Below the pieces are notes generated by a model. That model was not told where the DNA came from and searched no databases. It saw only the letters and a list, made by a program, of their open reading frames with translations. DNA of 64,000 nt, taken from IMG/VR virus record IMGVR_UViG_3300037493_002420, positions 1 to 64,000 of that record, one strand, 5' to 3'. Shown here one piece after another: positions 37,079-46,951 of this stretch. A program made the position numbers and the translations under genes. Each line of letters opens with the position of its first letter. Position 1 is the first letter of the stretch. Origin of the DNA: a virus.

Positions 37079-38695
37079 TTAGAATGATCCACCAGTAATT
37101 GGATTTCTCATAACAATCTTAAGAACCTTAGTAGGATCTTTAACCCAGATAGCAGGCATTGTTTGAGACATCATTACACGGTAACCGTTAAATTGTCCAG
37201 ATGATTGGAATCCTTGAGTACGTCCCATGTAGTCCATAGTACCATTTTGATACCACCACTTCAATTGGTTATCCCAAGATAATTTCAACATAAAGATATT
37301 ATCATTTGTATTATCAGTAATATCAAAGATAATGAAAGAATAAGATGACAATGGGAAACCATCAATGATTGGGTTTTCAATATCATTAGTATGGATATTA
37401 TCAAATGCTGGATTCAATACAAATTTAACATTAGCCAAGAATGGAATAACGTAAGAAGTATATGCAAATCCAAAATTCAAGTCCATTCCTTTACCAGTGA
37501 TAGCACCAATATCAGCAGCTTGAATCAATAAACCTGAAGATACAGCTTCACGTTTAATAGCCTCATTGACCATACGCATACCACCCATACCTGTTTGTAC
37601 TACTAGAGAACGCTTAGGATCTGGACCTTGGAATTCAACTTTACCATTAAAGAAGTTGTAGATTTCTCCACGGAACAAATCTAATGTAAAGTTATTTTTA
37701 TTGTAAATTCTTTTGTAAGAATTATCCAATTGCTTCCAAAGACCTACAGATAATCTAACATCATCTGGTCCATCTTGACGTACACGTCCACCATGACCCC
37801 ACATAAGGTAAGTCTCAATATCCGTAGCAATCTTAGTTAAGTGAGCTGCTTCCATGTTAGTTAAGAAAGTACGTGACAAATCACCATTGTCAAATGCTTT
37901 TTTAACTGAATCTTTACCCATAGTTTTAACCATGTCCTCTAAAGAGTTCACAGATGGATCAATATTCTTATCAAAGTTTCTCCAGATTTCAGTTACAGGA
38001 ACTGTTCCATCTGCATTCATTCCTCCTTTAATCATCAAGTCTGCACGTGATGAAATAGAATAATGTACGTGAGCTTCAGCACCTCCTACAAAGTTGTAGA
38101 ATTCACGGAAACCTGTGTTAGTTTGGATGTCAGAGAATCTTTCACCATATTCACCTCTTGCAGAAGACTTACGGAAAACCTTAGTTCCATTAGCAAGATA
38201 TTTGTTATCAAGATATTTGTAGTTATCATTGTTAACTAACTGTACTGTGTAGATAAAACCATCTCCAATTGGAAGAATATCATCTGCAGTAATGTACATC
38301 TCAACACCATTATATTTATCATAAGTGATGATATCACCATGACCAAATTCACGTTTGTTAAGTTTGATTTTAAATGTAGTACCATCTACACCTTTAAAAT
38401 CATTACCTGATTCAATGTCTTCAATAATGTACGGTAAGTCTTGAGAAACCGGAGTTTGCCATTTGTACTCACCACGTGCATTATCAACATTGATAACATT
38501 TTTCCCTCCAAAGCTTGATAGCTGATAGAGAGGCATTTCTACTTTCTGTGCCATTGCCCATAAATCTACTGGGCCAAGGTCCATCGGCTCAGCATCTTTC
38601 AGCATGTTCACAAGGTGGTATGAATCTACATGTGATGATGCCGCATAGGACGTATCACGTAGGAATATACCGTTGTTTAAAACTGGAGTTGCCAT
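37079..38695 (-). CDS. Major capsid protein (HK97-fold, crAss-like)
   Basis: 538 residues beginning MATPVLNNGIFLRDTSYAAS. It lies in the canonical place after portal and a probable scaffold gene and has its own strong terminator. Pattern: an N-terminal arm, then QTPVSQDLPYIIEDI, a long mixed region, a helix around VNEAIKREAVSSGLLIQ, and a C-terminal beta-rich part with GRTQGFQSSGQFNGYRVMM. Codons are visibly richer in G/C and in preferred forms than in neighbours, which fits very high expression. HK97 fold is inferred from position, length and conserved context; I see no alternative gene in the block that fits better. Confidence 0.82.
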   Translation of the reverse strand: MATPVLNNGIFLRDTSYAASSHVDSYHLVNMLKDAEPMDLGPVDLWAMAQKVEMPLYQLSSFGGKNVINVDNARGEYKWQTPVSQDLPYIIEDIESGNDFKGVDGTTFKIKLNKREFGHGDIITYDKYNGVEMYITADDILPIGDGFIYTVQLVNNDNYKYLDNKYLANGTKVFRKSSARGEYGERFSDIQTNTGFREFYNFVGGAEAHVHYSISSRADLMIKGGMNADGTVPVTEIWRNFDKNIDPSVNSLEDMVKTMGKDSVKKAFDNGDLSRTFLTNMEAAHLTKIATDIETYLMWGHGGRVRQDGPDDVRLSVGLWKQLDNSYKRIYNKNNFTLDLFRGEIYNFFNGKVEFQGPDPKRSLVVQTGMGGMRMVNEAIKREAVSSGLLIQAADIGAITGKGMDLNFGFAYTSYVIPFLANVKFVLNPAFDNIHTNDIENPIIDGFPLSSYSFIIFDITDNTNDNIFMLKLSWDNQLKWWYQNGTMDYMGRTQGFQSSGQFNGYRVMMSQTMPAIWVKDPTKVLKIVMRNPITGGSF

Positions 38696-38717
38696 TTGTA
38701 CTATTTATTTATTTATA

Positions 38718-39956
38718 TTAAAAGCGTCTGAACATGCTACCACCTGAATTTCTAGGTATGGTTCTCTGTCCTGTTTTTCTTGTTTTTTCTTCTTTATCAT
38801 CTGCATCATTAGTAGTAGATGATATCTTTCTTGCTTCTTCTGTTTTAAGCATTCTTACAGTTTTTTCTGTAACTGCTTTTCCACCTTGTTCTTGTAATTT
38901 TGCTTTATATCCTACAGGATCAGCAAGTAACCATAAAGCTTCAGCAATTAAATCATGTCTTGGTTCAACAAACTGATACTTTTCTAAAAGGTGTCCTAAC
39001 ATATTAGTAGGTTTACCTGATATAGAAGGATAGTTAGGTTGAACTAATCCTGAGTATAACATACTCTGAACTTTTTTATCTAACTTGACACCACTCAACT
39101 CTCCTACTGACAATACATCATATACATTATCCATGTATTGTTTAGCTTGGTGAGCTTGTTGTTCTTTTTTATTTTCTTGATCCGCTAACTTTCTTGCAAT
39201 AATTTCTTCTTGCATTCTATCTAACTTAGGTTTGAATTGTTTAGCTTTTTGTTCTAGCTTATTCATATCTCCCCAATCTTCAATCTCTGCTTCAATTTCT
39301 TCTGCATCACCAAAATTTGTAGCATATAAATATTGTCTTGCTATTTCAGCTTGGTGATCTGTATTATCTGCATCTAATTCAAAGATCTCTTCAACGTGTG
39401 CTAATGATCTAAATAAACCTTTTAAATCTTGACCACCATCTGCAACATATTTAGCTGCTACTTGTAATTCTTGTGGTAAAGAATTAAAAAATTCTTTTGG
39501 TGTATTTTCTCTAACTTTATTTTCTCTCTCTTGAAAGTTAGCTTCAAACAATTCTCTGAAATCTTTAGTAGTGTATTCTTCTAAAGATTTATCATCATCA
39601 AATCCTACTAAACTACCTTCTTCAATCATTTTTTGTGCTAGTTCATATAAACCTGACTTATCTACTTTAGGTCTACCTTTATTACCAGCATCTTCTTCTT
39701 GAGAGATTAAACCATTAAGTTCATCTATAGTCTCATTAATTTCTATCTTTTCCTCAGCAGTAGTTTTAGTTTCTGCATTTGGAGTGTCAAGGAACGTAGT
39801 ATCCACCATCTCCTTGGTGAACATTGTTTTTGGTTTTTCAGTTTGTTTACCATTTTCTGGTAATAACACACTTTCTGCACCTGGCATTCCAAACATCTCA
39901 TCTAGATCTACCTCTACTTCACTTACCGTTGTAAGATTTTGTGCTTCTTCACTCAT
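38718..39956 (-). CDS. Probable capsid scaffolding protein
   Basis: 412 residues from MSEEAQNLTTVSEVEVDLDE. An upstream in-frame ATG (40001) is rejected because the sequence before 39956 is a typical AT-rich leader. Strongly acidic, helical and coiled-coil-like (ADNTDHQAEIARQYLYATNF, EEIEAEIEDWGDMNKLEQKA), with Gln/Lys-rich helices (KLADQENKKEQQAHQAKQYM). An acidic coiled-coil protein exactly between portal and capsid genes is the usual profile of a phage scaffold. No protease motif seen. Inference from composition and position. Confidence 0.65.
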   Translation of the reverse strand: MSEEAQNLTTVSEVEVDLDEMFGMPGAESVLLPENGKQTEKPKTMFTKEMVDTTFLDTPNAETKTTAEEKIEINETIDELNGLISQEEDAGNKGRPKVDKSGLYELAQKMIEEGSLVGFDDDKSLEEYTTKDFRELFEANFQERENKVRENTPKEFFNSLPQELQVAAKYVADGGQDLKGLFRSLAHVEEIFELDADNTDHQAEIARQYLYATNFGDAEEIEAEIEDWGDMNKLEQKAKQFKPKLDRMQEEIIARKLADQENKKEQQAHQAKQYMDNVYDVLSVGELSGVKLDKKVQSMLYSGLVQPNYPSISGKPTNMLGHLLEKYQFVEPRHDLIAEALWLLADPVGYKAKLQEQGGKAVTEKTVRMLKTEEARKISSTTNDADDKEEKTRKTGQRTIPRNSGGSMFRRF

Positions 39957-39978
39957 TTTATTATTGTTGGTTATTAAT

Positions 39979-39986
39979 TTAATATA
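39979..39986 (-). promoter_or_regulatory. Candidate phage promoter motif TATATTAA
   Basis: Minus-strand ACGTATATTAAATTAATAAC about 22 nt before the ATG of the scaffold-candidate gene, overlapping the shared AATTAATAACCAACAA leader (39964-39979). AT-rich context keeps confidence low. Confidence 0.3.
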
Positions 39987-40065
39987 CGTATTTTTAAACA
40001 AATAAACTTCTAATATTTAAAATAATCTAACTTTATAATATTATTTTCAGCATTATATAGCTAAC

Positions 40066-42810
40066 TTATTTTTTCTTAGGCTGAGGTTTATCAAATTTAT
40101 TTTTATTTGTTTGTGCAATTCTTAATGCATTAGCTGCTATTTCTTTTTGAGCTGCTATTTTTTCTCTTTCTATTTCATTTTTTGAATTTTGATTAACCAT
40201 CTTATTACTTTCTTTTTGTCTTTCTAATTGACTTTGATCTTGGTATTGTTCAGATTGACGGATATCTTTCATAGCATCTTGATAATCAGAAACCTTATTT
40301 TCATTAACATCAACTGCTGCACCAAAACCTGCAGATCTAATTTCAGCTACAACTACATTATTTTCAAGTTGGTTAGCTTGTTCTTCTGCTCTAGCTTGAA
40401 TATCCATTTGCTTTTGTTTCTCTTGAGAAGCAATCATGTCATCTTGCATTTGCTTAGCATTCTGTTGCTCTTGTTGTTTTTGTTGTTGTATCTTAGCTTC
40501 AGAATCTTTAAGTACATGATTAAGTTCTGCAATAGATTCTGACTGAACTACTTTACCTAGATCATATATAGAAGCTCCTGTAGTATTATTTTGTAATGAC
40601 ATTTGTTTTAACTGTTCTAGGATAGCTCTATGATTAGCTGTAGTAGTACAGAATATATTTAAATCTCTAAGCATTAAATCAGTACCAAATACTTCAAAGT
40701 TAACTTTCTCATCTGCACTAGTCATATAAGTAAGTCTTTTAGAAGGATTAGTACTATGATAATATTGTGCTAGATCTGTACGCATTTGATGTACTCTAGG
40801 CATTAAATAATCACAGTGTTGTATAAAGTAAGTTTCTGTTTGTGCATAAGATGCAGCAACGGCTTGCTCTACTCCAGTAGCTGTAGTTCTAGATAACTCT
40901 TGACCCATACGTTGAGGATTTACACCAATTACTTCATAAGCTTGTTGCTTAAAATAATTAGCTAACTGTATCCTTGACATTAATCTATTAGTTTGTTCTA
41001 AATCTAATTTCTGGAAATGTTGAAAGTTTAATGCATTTTCTGTATTAGTAATAGAAGTATCTAATGGAAGCATCTGAAAATTCTTCATTGCTACATAAGC
41101 TTTAGCTAAATTGTTTTTACCCCAATCTTCTCCCATAGAATGTCTTGGTAAAGCATTTTGATCTAATAGTATTACTGTACCTAGTTCATCTATTAATATA
41201 TCAGCAATTTGATTATTTACAATGTTATAACCTATTTGATAAGGTTTCATAAGATCTAGTAATGCAGTTGACTTAGTATTTCTATCAGAAAATACTGCAC
41301 CTTCTACAGGTAACTTACAACCATATATAGTAGCATCACCTTTAAATTGAAACTTAAGGGGTCCTATTTCAGGTCTATCTATACCTACATACAAAGGAGT
41401 AAATCCTCCAGGATTATTCATACCCCAGAAGGATGGAATATTAGGTCCGATTTTTACACCACCCCATACATTATTAATCCATACCCAATCTATATGTTCA
41501 CCATATATAACATTATCTTTAGTCTTATTCTTAAAAAGTCTTGTATCATAAATAGGTTTATCAGTGACTTTATAATCTTCAGTTACAATTTCTACTATAA
41601 CTTGACCATTATCTGCTACTTTAGTTAAGTGTCCTACTTTTATTTGTGATTTCCAATATCCTGTAGATACTCTTAATAAATATGCAGTACCTTGTTCATA
41701 GTAGTCTTCACCTTCTGATAGAATATAATTAATTATATCTCCACCATTATGTGCTGAATTAGCCATTGCAGTAGTAAGTTGTCTCATGCCTAATGAAGGC
41801 ATATTTGTATTCCACTCATGACTCTTAGTACCATCATAGAAAGTACCATCATTTTGATAACCACCAATATTATATCCTGCAGATCTTATAGGATAAATAG
41901 CTTCAAGTGATTCCATTTGTTCTGTAGTCATAAGATAACCATACTTATCTATAACATCAGCTACTGTCATCATATCTGTCTTACCTACATAGTTTGATTG
42001 AGATATATATCTTGCATCCGGAGACTTATGATAAAAGCATAATACAGGATTCCACAATTCTACCTCATAATCATCTTCCATCATACGCATATGCCAGAAC
42101 TCTCTATCTGTAATAAGCATATCTCTAAAAGCTCTTTCTTCTAATTCTTCCATTCTAAATCGGCCTACATCTACTTTATGTTGATGTGTGGCCCATTCTT
42201 CTGCCATAGATCTATAGTCTTTTTTAAAGAAAGATTCTATTTCTGGAAGTGATTTTAATTTTTCTGGACTTAATTCTTGTTGAGCCTCTTCAGATTCAGG
42301 ATCCAAACCTTGTTCCATGAGGGCACTTTTAATTTTTACTTGAGCTTCAGACATTAAAGTTTCTTCAACCATAGCTCTTTTTTCTTCCATCATCTCATTA
42401 TACGTAAACTCATCTACAGCTCTGTAAGTTAGTTTAGTAGATCTTTTAGCAAACTCTGCTACAAGTACATTAATTACATTAGGAATAATAGGATAAAATT
42501 TTAACTCTAATGCTGAAGCATCTTCTGCAGTTAAAACATCTATAATTTCTTTATATTCATTATCTTCTTCTACTATATAATCAGTTTTATCTATAATACC
42601 TTTTGCAAGTTTATAGTTTTTCATGAGTCTTCTGGCATTTCTTCGGATCTGTTTAAGGCCCTGCCATTCTAACCAGTCTAGATTCCATGCAGCCCAATGC
42701 TCATCTTTTTCTATCTTAGGTATAAATTGTAAAGGTTGTGTAACACTACCTAATCTATTTTGTTTTACCTTAGCTCCGGCTTTAGCTTGGAGTGCGTTGA
42801 TTACTTGCAT
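40066..42810 (-). CDS. Portal protein (crAss-like)
   Basis: 914 residues. The N-terminus (ERRNARRLMKNYKLAKGIID-like: RRNARRLMKNYKLAKGIIDK at 57-76) and the following FYPIIPNVINVLVAEFAKRS form the clip/stem start I associate with crAss-like portals. A long alpha/beta body follows, then the helical crown with NPQRMGQELSRTTATGVEQA and a Gln/Lys-rich coiled coil at 760-900 (barrel). Length is a little above the usual ~800 for the family because of this tail. 5 nt after the TerL stop. It forms the dodecameric DNA entry channel. Confidence 0.85.
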   Translation of the reverse strand: MQVINALQAKAGAKVKQNRLGSVTQPLQFIPKIEKDEHWAAWNLDWLEWQGLKQIRRNARRLMKNYKLAKGIIDKTDYIVEEDNEYKEIIDVLTAEDASALELKFYPIIPNVINVLVAEFAKRSTKLTYRAVDEFTYNEMMEEKRAMVEETLMSEAQVKIKSALMEQGLDPESEEAQQELSPEKLKSLPEIESFFKKDYRSMAEEWATHQHKVDVGRFRMEELEERAFRDMLITDREFWHMRMMEDDYEVELWNPVLCFYHKSPDARYISQSNYVGKTDMMTVADVIDKYGYLMTTEQMESLEAIYPIRSAGYNIGGYQNDGTFYDGTKSHEWNTNMPSLGMRQLTTAMANSAHNGGDIINYILSEGEDYYEQGTAYLLRVSTGYWKSQIKVGHLTKVADNGQVIVEIVTEDYKVTDKPIYDTRLFKNKTKDNVIYGEHIDWVWINNVWGGVKIGPNIPSFWGMNNPGGFTPLYVGIDRPEIGPLKFQFKGDATIYGCKLPVEGAVFSDRNTKSTALLDLMKPYQIGYNIVNNQIADILIDELGTVILLDQNALPRHSMGEDWGKNNLAKAYVAMKNFQMLPLDTSITNTENALNFQHFQKLDLEQTNRLMSRIQLANYFKQQAYEVIGVNPQRMGQELSRTTATGVEQAVAASYAQTETYFIQHCDYLMPRVHQMRTDLAQYYHSTNPSKRLTYMTSADEKVNFEVFGTDLMLRDLNIFCTTTANHRAILEQLKQMSLQNNTTGASIYDLGKVVQSESIAELNHVLKDSEAKIQQQKQQEQQNAKQMQDDMIASQEKQKQMDIQARAEEQANQLENNVVVAEIRSAGFGAAVDVNENKVSDYQDAMKDIRQSEQYQDQSQLERQKESNKMVNQNSKNEIEREKIAAQKEIAANALRIAQTNKNKFDKPQPKKK

Positions 42811-42815
42811 ATTAT

Positions 42816-45023
42816 TTATTTAAGATTTTTGAATGCAGATCTATTCATACTTTTACCGTTAACCATCTTAGATGACTTACCTAAATTACGAAAAGGACTA
42901 CTGTTTAATTTATACAAATTTTTTGACTTATCCAAATTTTTACCTGCTTCATCCATGATTACTTTCTTTGTGTAACCTCTATTAGCTTGTTGAATTCTCA
43001 TAAATGCTACTAATGCAGAAAAAGCCACTAGCCTATCCACGTTGAGTCCATCTACATATGCATGCATTTCTTTAAGTAACATAATATCTGGAATCCTTTC
43101 AATACCATAAGTTGTTTTAACTATAGTACCATCTTCTTTAGTTACTGTATCTAGTTCTTCTTTAGTATATTCTATAACATAACTTAGTAAGTGATGTTTA
43201 AACAATACCCCAGTATTTCTCCAACCATAATCTTGGAATACACTTTTATTAGCACCTAAGTCTTTAAGGAACATTATCTGATCTTTTTGTACTAGATACC
43301 TTTGTTTCTTTCTTGATATCATATAATTAATAAAGTGAGAAATGTTATTCTCTACTACGGTCCATGCATTGTACCATTCTATTATTAATTCTAGTCTCTC
43401 ATGAGTTTGTTTAATATCATCAAATCTTCCACACCATGCGGCTACTATTTTATCTTGTTCTATATATGTTTCAGTTTCAGTACCAGTAACCTTAGTTACT
43501 TCAACAGGAGCTTTCATTATATATATGGAACATAGTGAATCTGAGGTAGTTGTTTTACCTTCAGCAACCGGGTCAATAGATGCATAATACTCTCCAAATC
43601 CGGGAGTACCTTGAGGTCTTTCCCATACTACTAAAACTCCTGTTTTATCTTCAGTTTTTTTAGTCATTGGAAATTCTCTGATAGGTATTTTATTACTATC
43701 TCTAACTTTTACTTTACCTGTTTCATCTCTAGATATATCTAGATATTCATATCCATATTCTTTATCTTCTATTCTTCTTATTTGAGCAGTTACTAGATGA
43801 GATGGGAACTTAGATACTTTTCTATGTTTAAATGCTTCCGCAATATTTCTTGGGTGCTGAGATATCTCTAATTGATAATCTTCAGGATCCATTGTTTTTT
43901 TAATTTCTTCAAAATACTCATCTAAAGCTTTTAAAGATTCTTCTACTAAAGAGTTACCATAAGGATCTATGTAGGGAGGCATAGACCATTGCTCAGGTAT
44001 AAATAATCCTGACATACCTATAGTACCTTCTTCATCTATAAGATTACTTTCTACAGCATAAATCTCATTAGCTCCTGGATCCAGGATCATTTTCTTAAGT
44101 GGTTCACACTGATCTAAATCACCTACAGAACCTGCTGCAATAAATAATCCTGTAGTAATCATACCTGATTTTAGTGCAGGTTTAATATAACCATATGTAA
44201 CATTCATCTTTGGAGCAATACCGGCCTCTTCATGGAAGAAAAATTTAACTGGTCCCCCTACTCCATTTGTAGGACTCTTTTCAAAAGACATACCTTGTAT
44301 AGTACCTTTAAGACCTACTTCAGCTTTTCTATCTCCTTTTCTTACTTCAATTTTTTGTTGCCACATCATTACTTTATCCGGAGACATTGGTCTATACCAA
44401 GCAGTATGTTCATTAAGAAAAGCTGCATACTCAGATAAAAACTTCCAAGTACCTTTCTCATTTATATAATCTTTTAGATTGGCTCCCATTTTAAGTGTGA
44501 CACCGGCCTCAAACCATAACTGATTTATAAGTTTACCAGCATGAAAATATGAGGAAGCTATCTGTCTTTTCTTTAAAATAGCAACATGCTTATAGAATAA
44601 CTCAGCTAGTAATTCATATAAAGCCATATGATACTGTGCATCTCTTATCTGAGCAAAGTCAAACTTTTGTTGTTCCTTATCAAAGATAGGTAAGAAGTTT
44701 AACCACATATAGTAGTCTCTTGATAGATACCATACTTTACCTTTAGACTTAATTAATACACCTAACCTACATTTAGTCTTTTGATCTTCCCAGTATGTTA
44801 CAAAATCCTTAGATTTAAAAGGAGCTAAACAATATACTTTATCTTTTCTAAATTTATTTGATTCAATAATAAATACCTCATTACTTACTTCATCAAATTC
44901 ATATTGGCCAGGTTCCTTAAATAGAGTTAATACATAATCTCTCCAAGCATCTCTTGATTCAAATGATGTCGTAGTCCAAGTACCATTATCCCATGTGGGT
45001 ATATCTGTATATATATTTTCCAT
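42816..45023 (-). CDS. terL: Terminase large subunit
   Basis: 735 residues. ATPase: a degenerate Walker A at 151-159 (KKRQIASSY, lacking the usual Gly-Lys), Walker B at 261-266 (FFFHEE), and coupling motif AAGSVGD at 296-302. RNase H-type nuclease: EYYASIDPVAEG with D484, VVENN with E558, and NVDRLVAF with D663 supply the three acidic residues. Neighbours (nuclease upstream, portal 5 nt downstream) are those of crAss-like phages. It cuts and translocates DNA at the portal. The non-canonical Walker A is unusual but of the 'K-x-R...S' kind seen in divergent terminases. Confidence 0.92.
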   Translation of the reverse strand: MENIYTDIPTWDNGTWTTTSFESRDAWRDYVLTLFKEPGQYEFDEVSNEVFIIESNKFRKDKVYCLAPFKSKDFVTYWEDQKTKCRLGVLIKSKGKVWYLSRDYYMWLNFLPIFDKEQQKFDFAQIRDAQYHMALYELLAELFYKHVAILKKRQIASSYFHAGKLINQLWFEAGVTLKMGANLKDYINEKGTWKFLSEYAAFLNEHTAWYRPMSPDKVMMWQQKIEVRKGDRKAEVGLKGTIQGMSFEKSPTNGVGGPVKFFFHEEAGIAPKMNVTYGYIKPALKSGMITTGLFIAAGSVGDLDQCEPLKKMILDPGANEIYAVESNLIDEEGTIGMSGLFIPEQWSMPPYIDPYGNSLVEESLKALDEYFEEIKKTMDPEDYQLEISQHPRNIAEAFKHRKVSKFPSHLVTAQIRRIEDKEYGYEYLDISRDETGKVKVRDSNKIPIREFPMTKKTEDKTGVLVVWERPQGTPGFGEYYASIDPVAEGKTTTSDSLCSIYIMKAPVEVTKVTGTETETYIEQDKIVAAWCGRFDDIKQTHERLELIIEWYNAWTVVENNISHFINYMISRKKQRYLVQKDQIMFLKDLGANKSVFQDYGWRNTGVLFKHHLLSYVIEYTKEELDTVTKEDGTIVKTTYGIERIPDIMLLKEMHAYVDGLNVDRLVAFSALVAFMRIQQANRGYTKKVIMDEAGKNLDKSKNLYKLNSSPFRNLGKSSKMVNGKSMNRSAFKNLK

Positions 45024-45025
45024 AA

Positions 45026-45541
45026 TTAACTGTCATACGCCAAACCTTGGCCTCCGCGTACTGTGCTTTTTTGTTCTTCTTGAAGATCTTTATAAGCTCC
45101 TTTAAAGGACCCTCTGATAGCTTCATATTTAGCAGCGGCATTTACTAATGCTGTGATATTACCATCCCGGCCATCTGTAATAGATGTAGTTTCCATATAT
45201 CTACCTAATCTATCTAACATAGATGCAATACCATTATATGCTCTAGATGTAGGAGTCTCATACATTCTTTCACAAAATTTTAAAGCAATAAATATTGTAT
45301 CATCTTCAGTAGAAAAATCTCCTTCAATTTGTTTTAATATAAGTTCTTCTTTATCTAATATTGGTGTATAAAAGAAAGGATTCAAGTCAGGATTAGGGCA
45401 TGTCATGTAGAATAAGTACTGATAAATTTTTAAATAATTATCAGGATACTCTTCCATAATATCTTTTAAAGCCTTTAATGAATAACAATGCTCTGTAGGT
45501 ATTAATACATTATTCTGTATATCAAATAGTTTTATCAGCAT
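45026..45541 (-). CDS. Conserved protein before terL (possible small terminase)
   Basis: 171 residues, mostly helical: YSLKALKDIMEEYPDNYLKI, LILKQIEGDFSTEDDTIFIA, then LKFCERMYETPTSRAYNGIA with MLDRLGRYM, and a basic C-terminus. The CExxYETPTxRxYxGxxxxLDxL pattern is a conserved family adjacent to terL in Bacteroidetes phages. Size, helical content and position suit a TerS, but no DNA-binding motif is clear. It overlaps the 85-aa gene by 20 nt. Function is inference. Confidence 0.65.
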   Translation of the reverse strand: MLIKLFDIQNNVLIPTEHCYSLKALKDIMEEYPDNYLKIYQYLFYMTCPNPDLNPFFYTPILDKEELILKQIEGDFSTEDDTIFIALKFCERMYETPTSRAYNGIASMLDRLGRYMETTSITDGRDGNITALVNAAAKYEAIRGSFKGAYKDLQEEQKSTVRGGQGLAYDS

Positions 45542-45779
45542 TTATAAAAGTTTTATATGTATTATTAAATTTACTGTATGGTATATCAATACAATAATTA
45601 TCCCCATATTCTGTAAATACAACGGTATATGTTTCTAGTGTGCCTTCGTCATCTATAGATTGTCTATATGCTACAATTATATTTATGTCAAAGCTAAAAG
45701 GAACTAGTAAAATAGAATCTTGGCCAGTTAATTCTTTTATTTTGGTATTTGTCATTATAATTTTACAATCTACTATCAT
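45522..45779 (-). CDS. Small hypothetical protein (85 aa)
   Basis: 85 residues, beta-rich (ILLVPFSFDINIIVAYRQ, YTVVFTEYGDNYCIDIPYSK). ATG at 45779 overlaps the nuclease stop as ATGA; an alternative start at the second Met (MTNTKIKEL) is possible. The 3' end overlaps the next gene by 20 nt. No domain recognised; translational coupling in the packaging operon is the only clue. Confidence 0.6.
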   Translation of the reverse strand: MIVDCKIIMTNTKIKELTGQDSILLVPFSFDINIIVAYRQSIDDEGTLETYTVVFTEYGDNYCIDIPYSKFNNTYKTFINADKTI

Positions 45780-46609
45780 TTCTTTTTAAGTTTATGTTTA
45801 TTATCATGTAACCAGTTAACAATACTAATTACTTCATCTTTTAAATAAGGTACTTCTATAGGTATAACTTCTTTTACAATAGGATTATTATCTTGATCAT
45901 ACTTAGTAATAGGGTAACCCCATTTATCTATATCATCATTCTCAAATATTATATGATGTAAATACATCTTACCTACCTGTAATTTAGGATTATGTTTTAA
46001 TATAATATACATATATATACTTAACTGTAATGCATAATGTGTAAAACTACAGTCATCTAAGTGATTTACTGGAAATAACATTTTTTTAGAAATACCTTCC
46101 CAATTTTTATAAGATTCAGTTTTAATTTCTTTATTAGTTTTATAATCAATTATATCTACATGACCATTTACTATTTCAACTAAATCAGATTGCCCACATA
46201 TACTAGCTGATTTTAAATATACCATATGCTCAGGATATATACCATCTGTAATTTTTTGATCAGGTGCATATTTAATACCATCTGTTTCAAGAGGTATATA
46301 CACAGGAAGAGGTATACCTTCTCTTTCTATAGATGCTAAACTACATAAATCATTTTCCCGTTGATTATGGTAAAATGTACCTAAACCACTTGCTCTATCA
46401 GATTCAGATTTCCATATTGCTTGTATAGAGTCAGGAGTTAATCCAAACCATTTAGAACTTTTCTGTTTAGAACATTTAATTGCAATAGTTTTTGCATCAA
46501 AAGGTTCTTTAAATTGAGATATTAATGTAGTGACACTTGTCCAATTTATAGGATTATCGTAATCAAGACTAGTATAACTGTGATCTTCTGCTTTAAAATA
46601 TATACTCAT
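45776..46609 (-). CDS. RecB/Cas4-like PD-(D/E)XK nuclease
   Basis: 277 residues. All RecB-family nuclease motifs are visible: GLGTFYHNQREN (His81, Glu85), GQSDLVEI (D142), IDYKTNK (D155, K157) and YALQLSIYMY (Q192-x3-Y). The N-terminal INWTSVTTLISQFKEPFD strand is similar in form to YTRVTNYI before the nuclease domain of the 1806-aa virion protein. A standalone PD-(D/E)XK nuclease beside terL is a recurring crAss-like feature. Likely acts in DNA end processing during replication or packaging; substrate not readable. Confidence 0.88.
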   Translation of the reverse strand: MSIYFKAEDHSYTSLDYDNPINWTSVTTLISQFKEPFDAKTIAIKCSKQKSSKWFGLTPDSIQAIWKSESDRASGLGTFYHNQRENDLCSLASIEREGIPLPVYIPLETDGIKYAPDQKITDGIYPEHMVYLKSASICGQSDLVEIVNGHVDIIDYKTNKEIKTESYKNWEGISKKMLFPVNHLDDCSFTHYALQLSIYMYIILKHNPKLQVGKMYLHHIIFENDDIDKWGYPITKYDQDNNPIVKEVIPIEVPYLKDEVISIVNWLHDNKHKLKKK

Positions 46610-46639
46610 TTTTTTTTAAATTAGTTATTATTTTAATAG

Positions 46640-46951
46640 TTATAAATTATTTAATTTGTCTTCATCTTTTTCTGTTATTACCGCTTTCCATTTATATGCC
46701 GGGCAGTCTGAAGATAAGGCTCTTACTTTAAACTTAAGTGAGCATCCACATAATGAACAACAGGGTTGAGTACCAGACATTAAACATTTATCACCTTCTA
46801 TATCTTTTTTAGGACAGGCATGACAAATTATTAATCTTTGTTCTGCAATTTTTTCTACAAACTCATCACGAATAATACTATTTGTAATTCCTTCAAGAAT
46901 TTGTTTTCTATTCTTCCAAATTGTTGTTAGTTTTCCTTGCATTTTTTTCAA
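46640..46951 (-). CDS. Conserved Zn-ribbon protein
   Basis: 103 residues. The C-terminal half has a dense Cys pattern: CHACPKKDIEGDKCL, then QPCCSLCGCSLKFKVRALSS and CPAYKW, a well-conserved phage Zn-ribbon family often encoded near terL/IHF-like genes in Bacteroidetes phages. The N-terminus is a helix. Start at 46951 or at the fourth codon (46942); either overlaps the IHF-like gene by about 40 nt. Likely DNA- or protein-binding; possibly transcriptional, but this is inference. Confidence 0.8.
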   Translation of the reverse strand: MKKMQGKLTTIWKNRKQILEGITNSIIRDEFVEKIAEQRLIICHACPKKDIEGDKCLMSGTQPCCSLCGCSLKFKVRALSSDCPAYKWKAVITEKDEDKLNNL

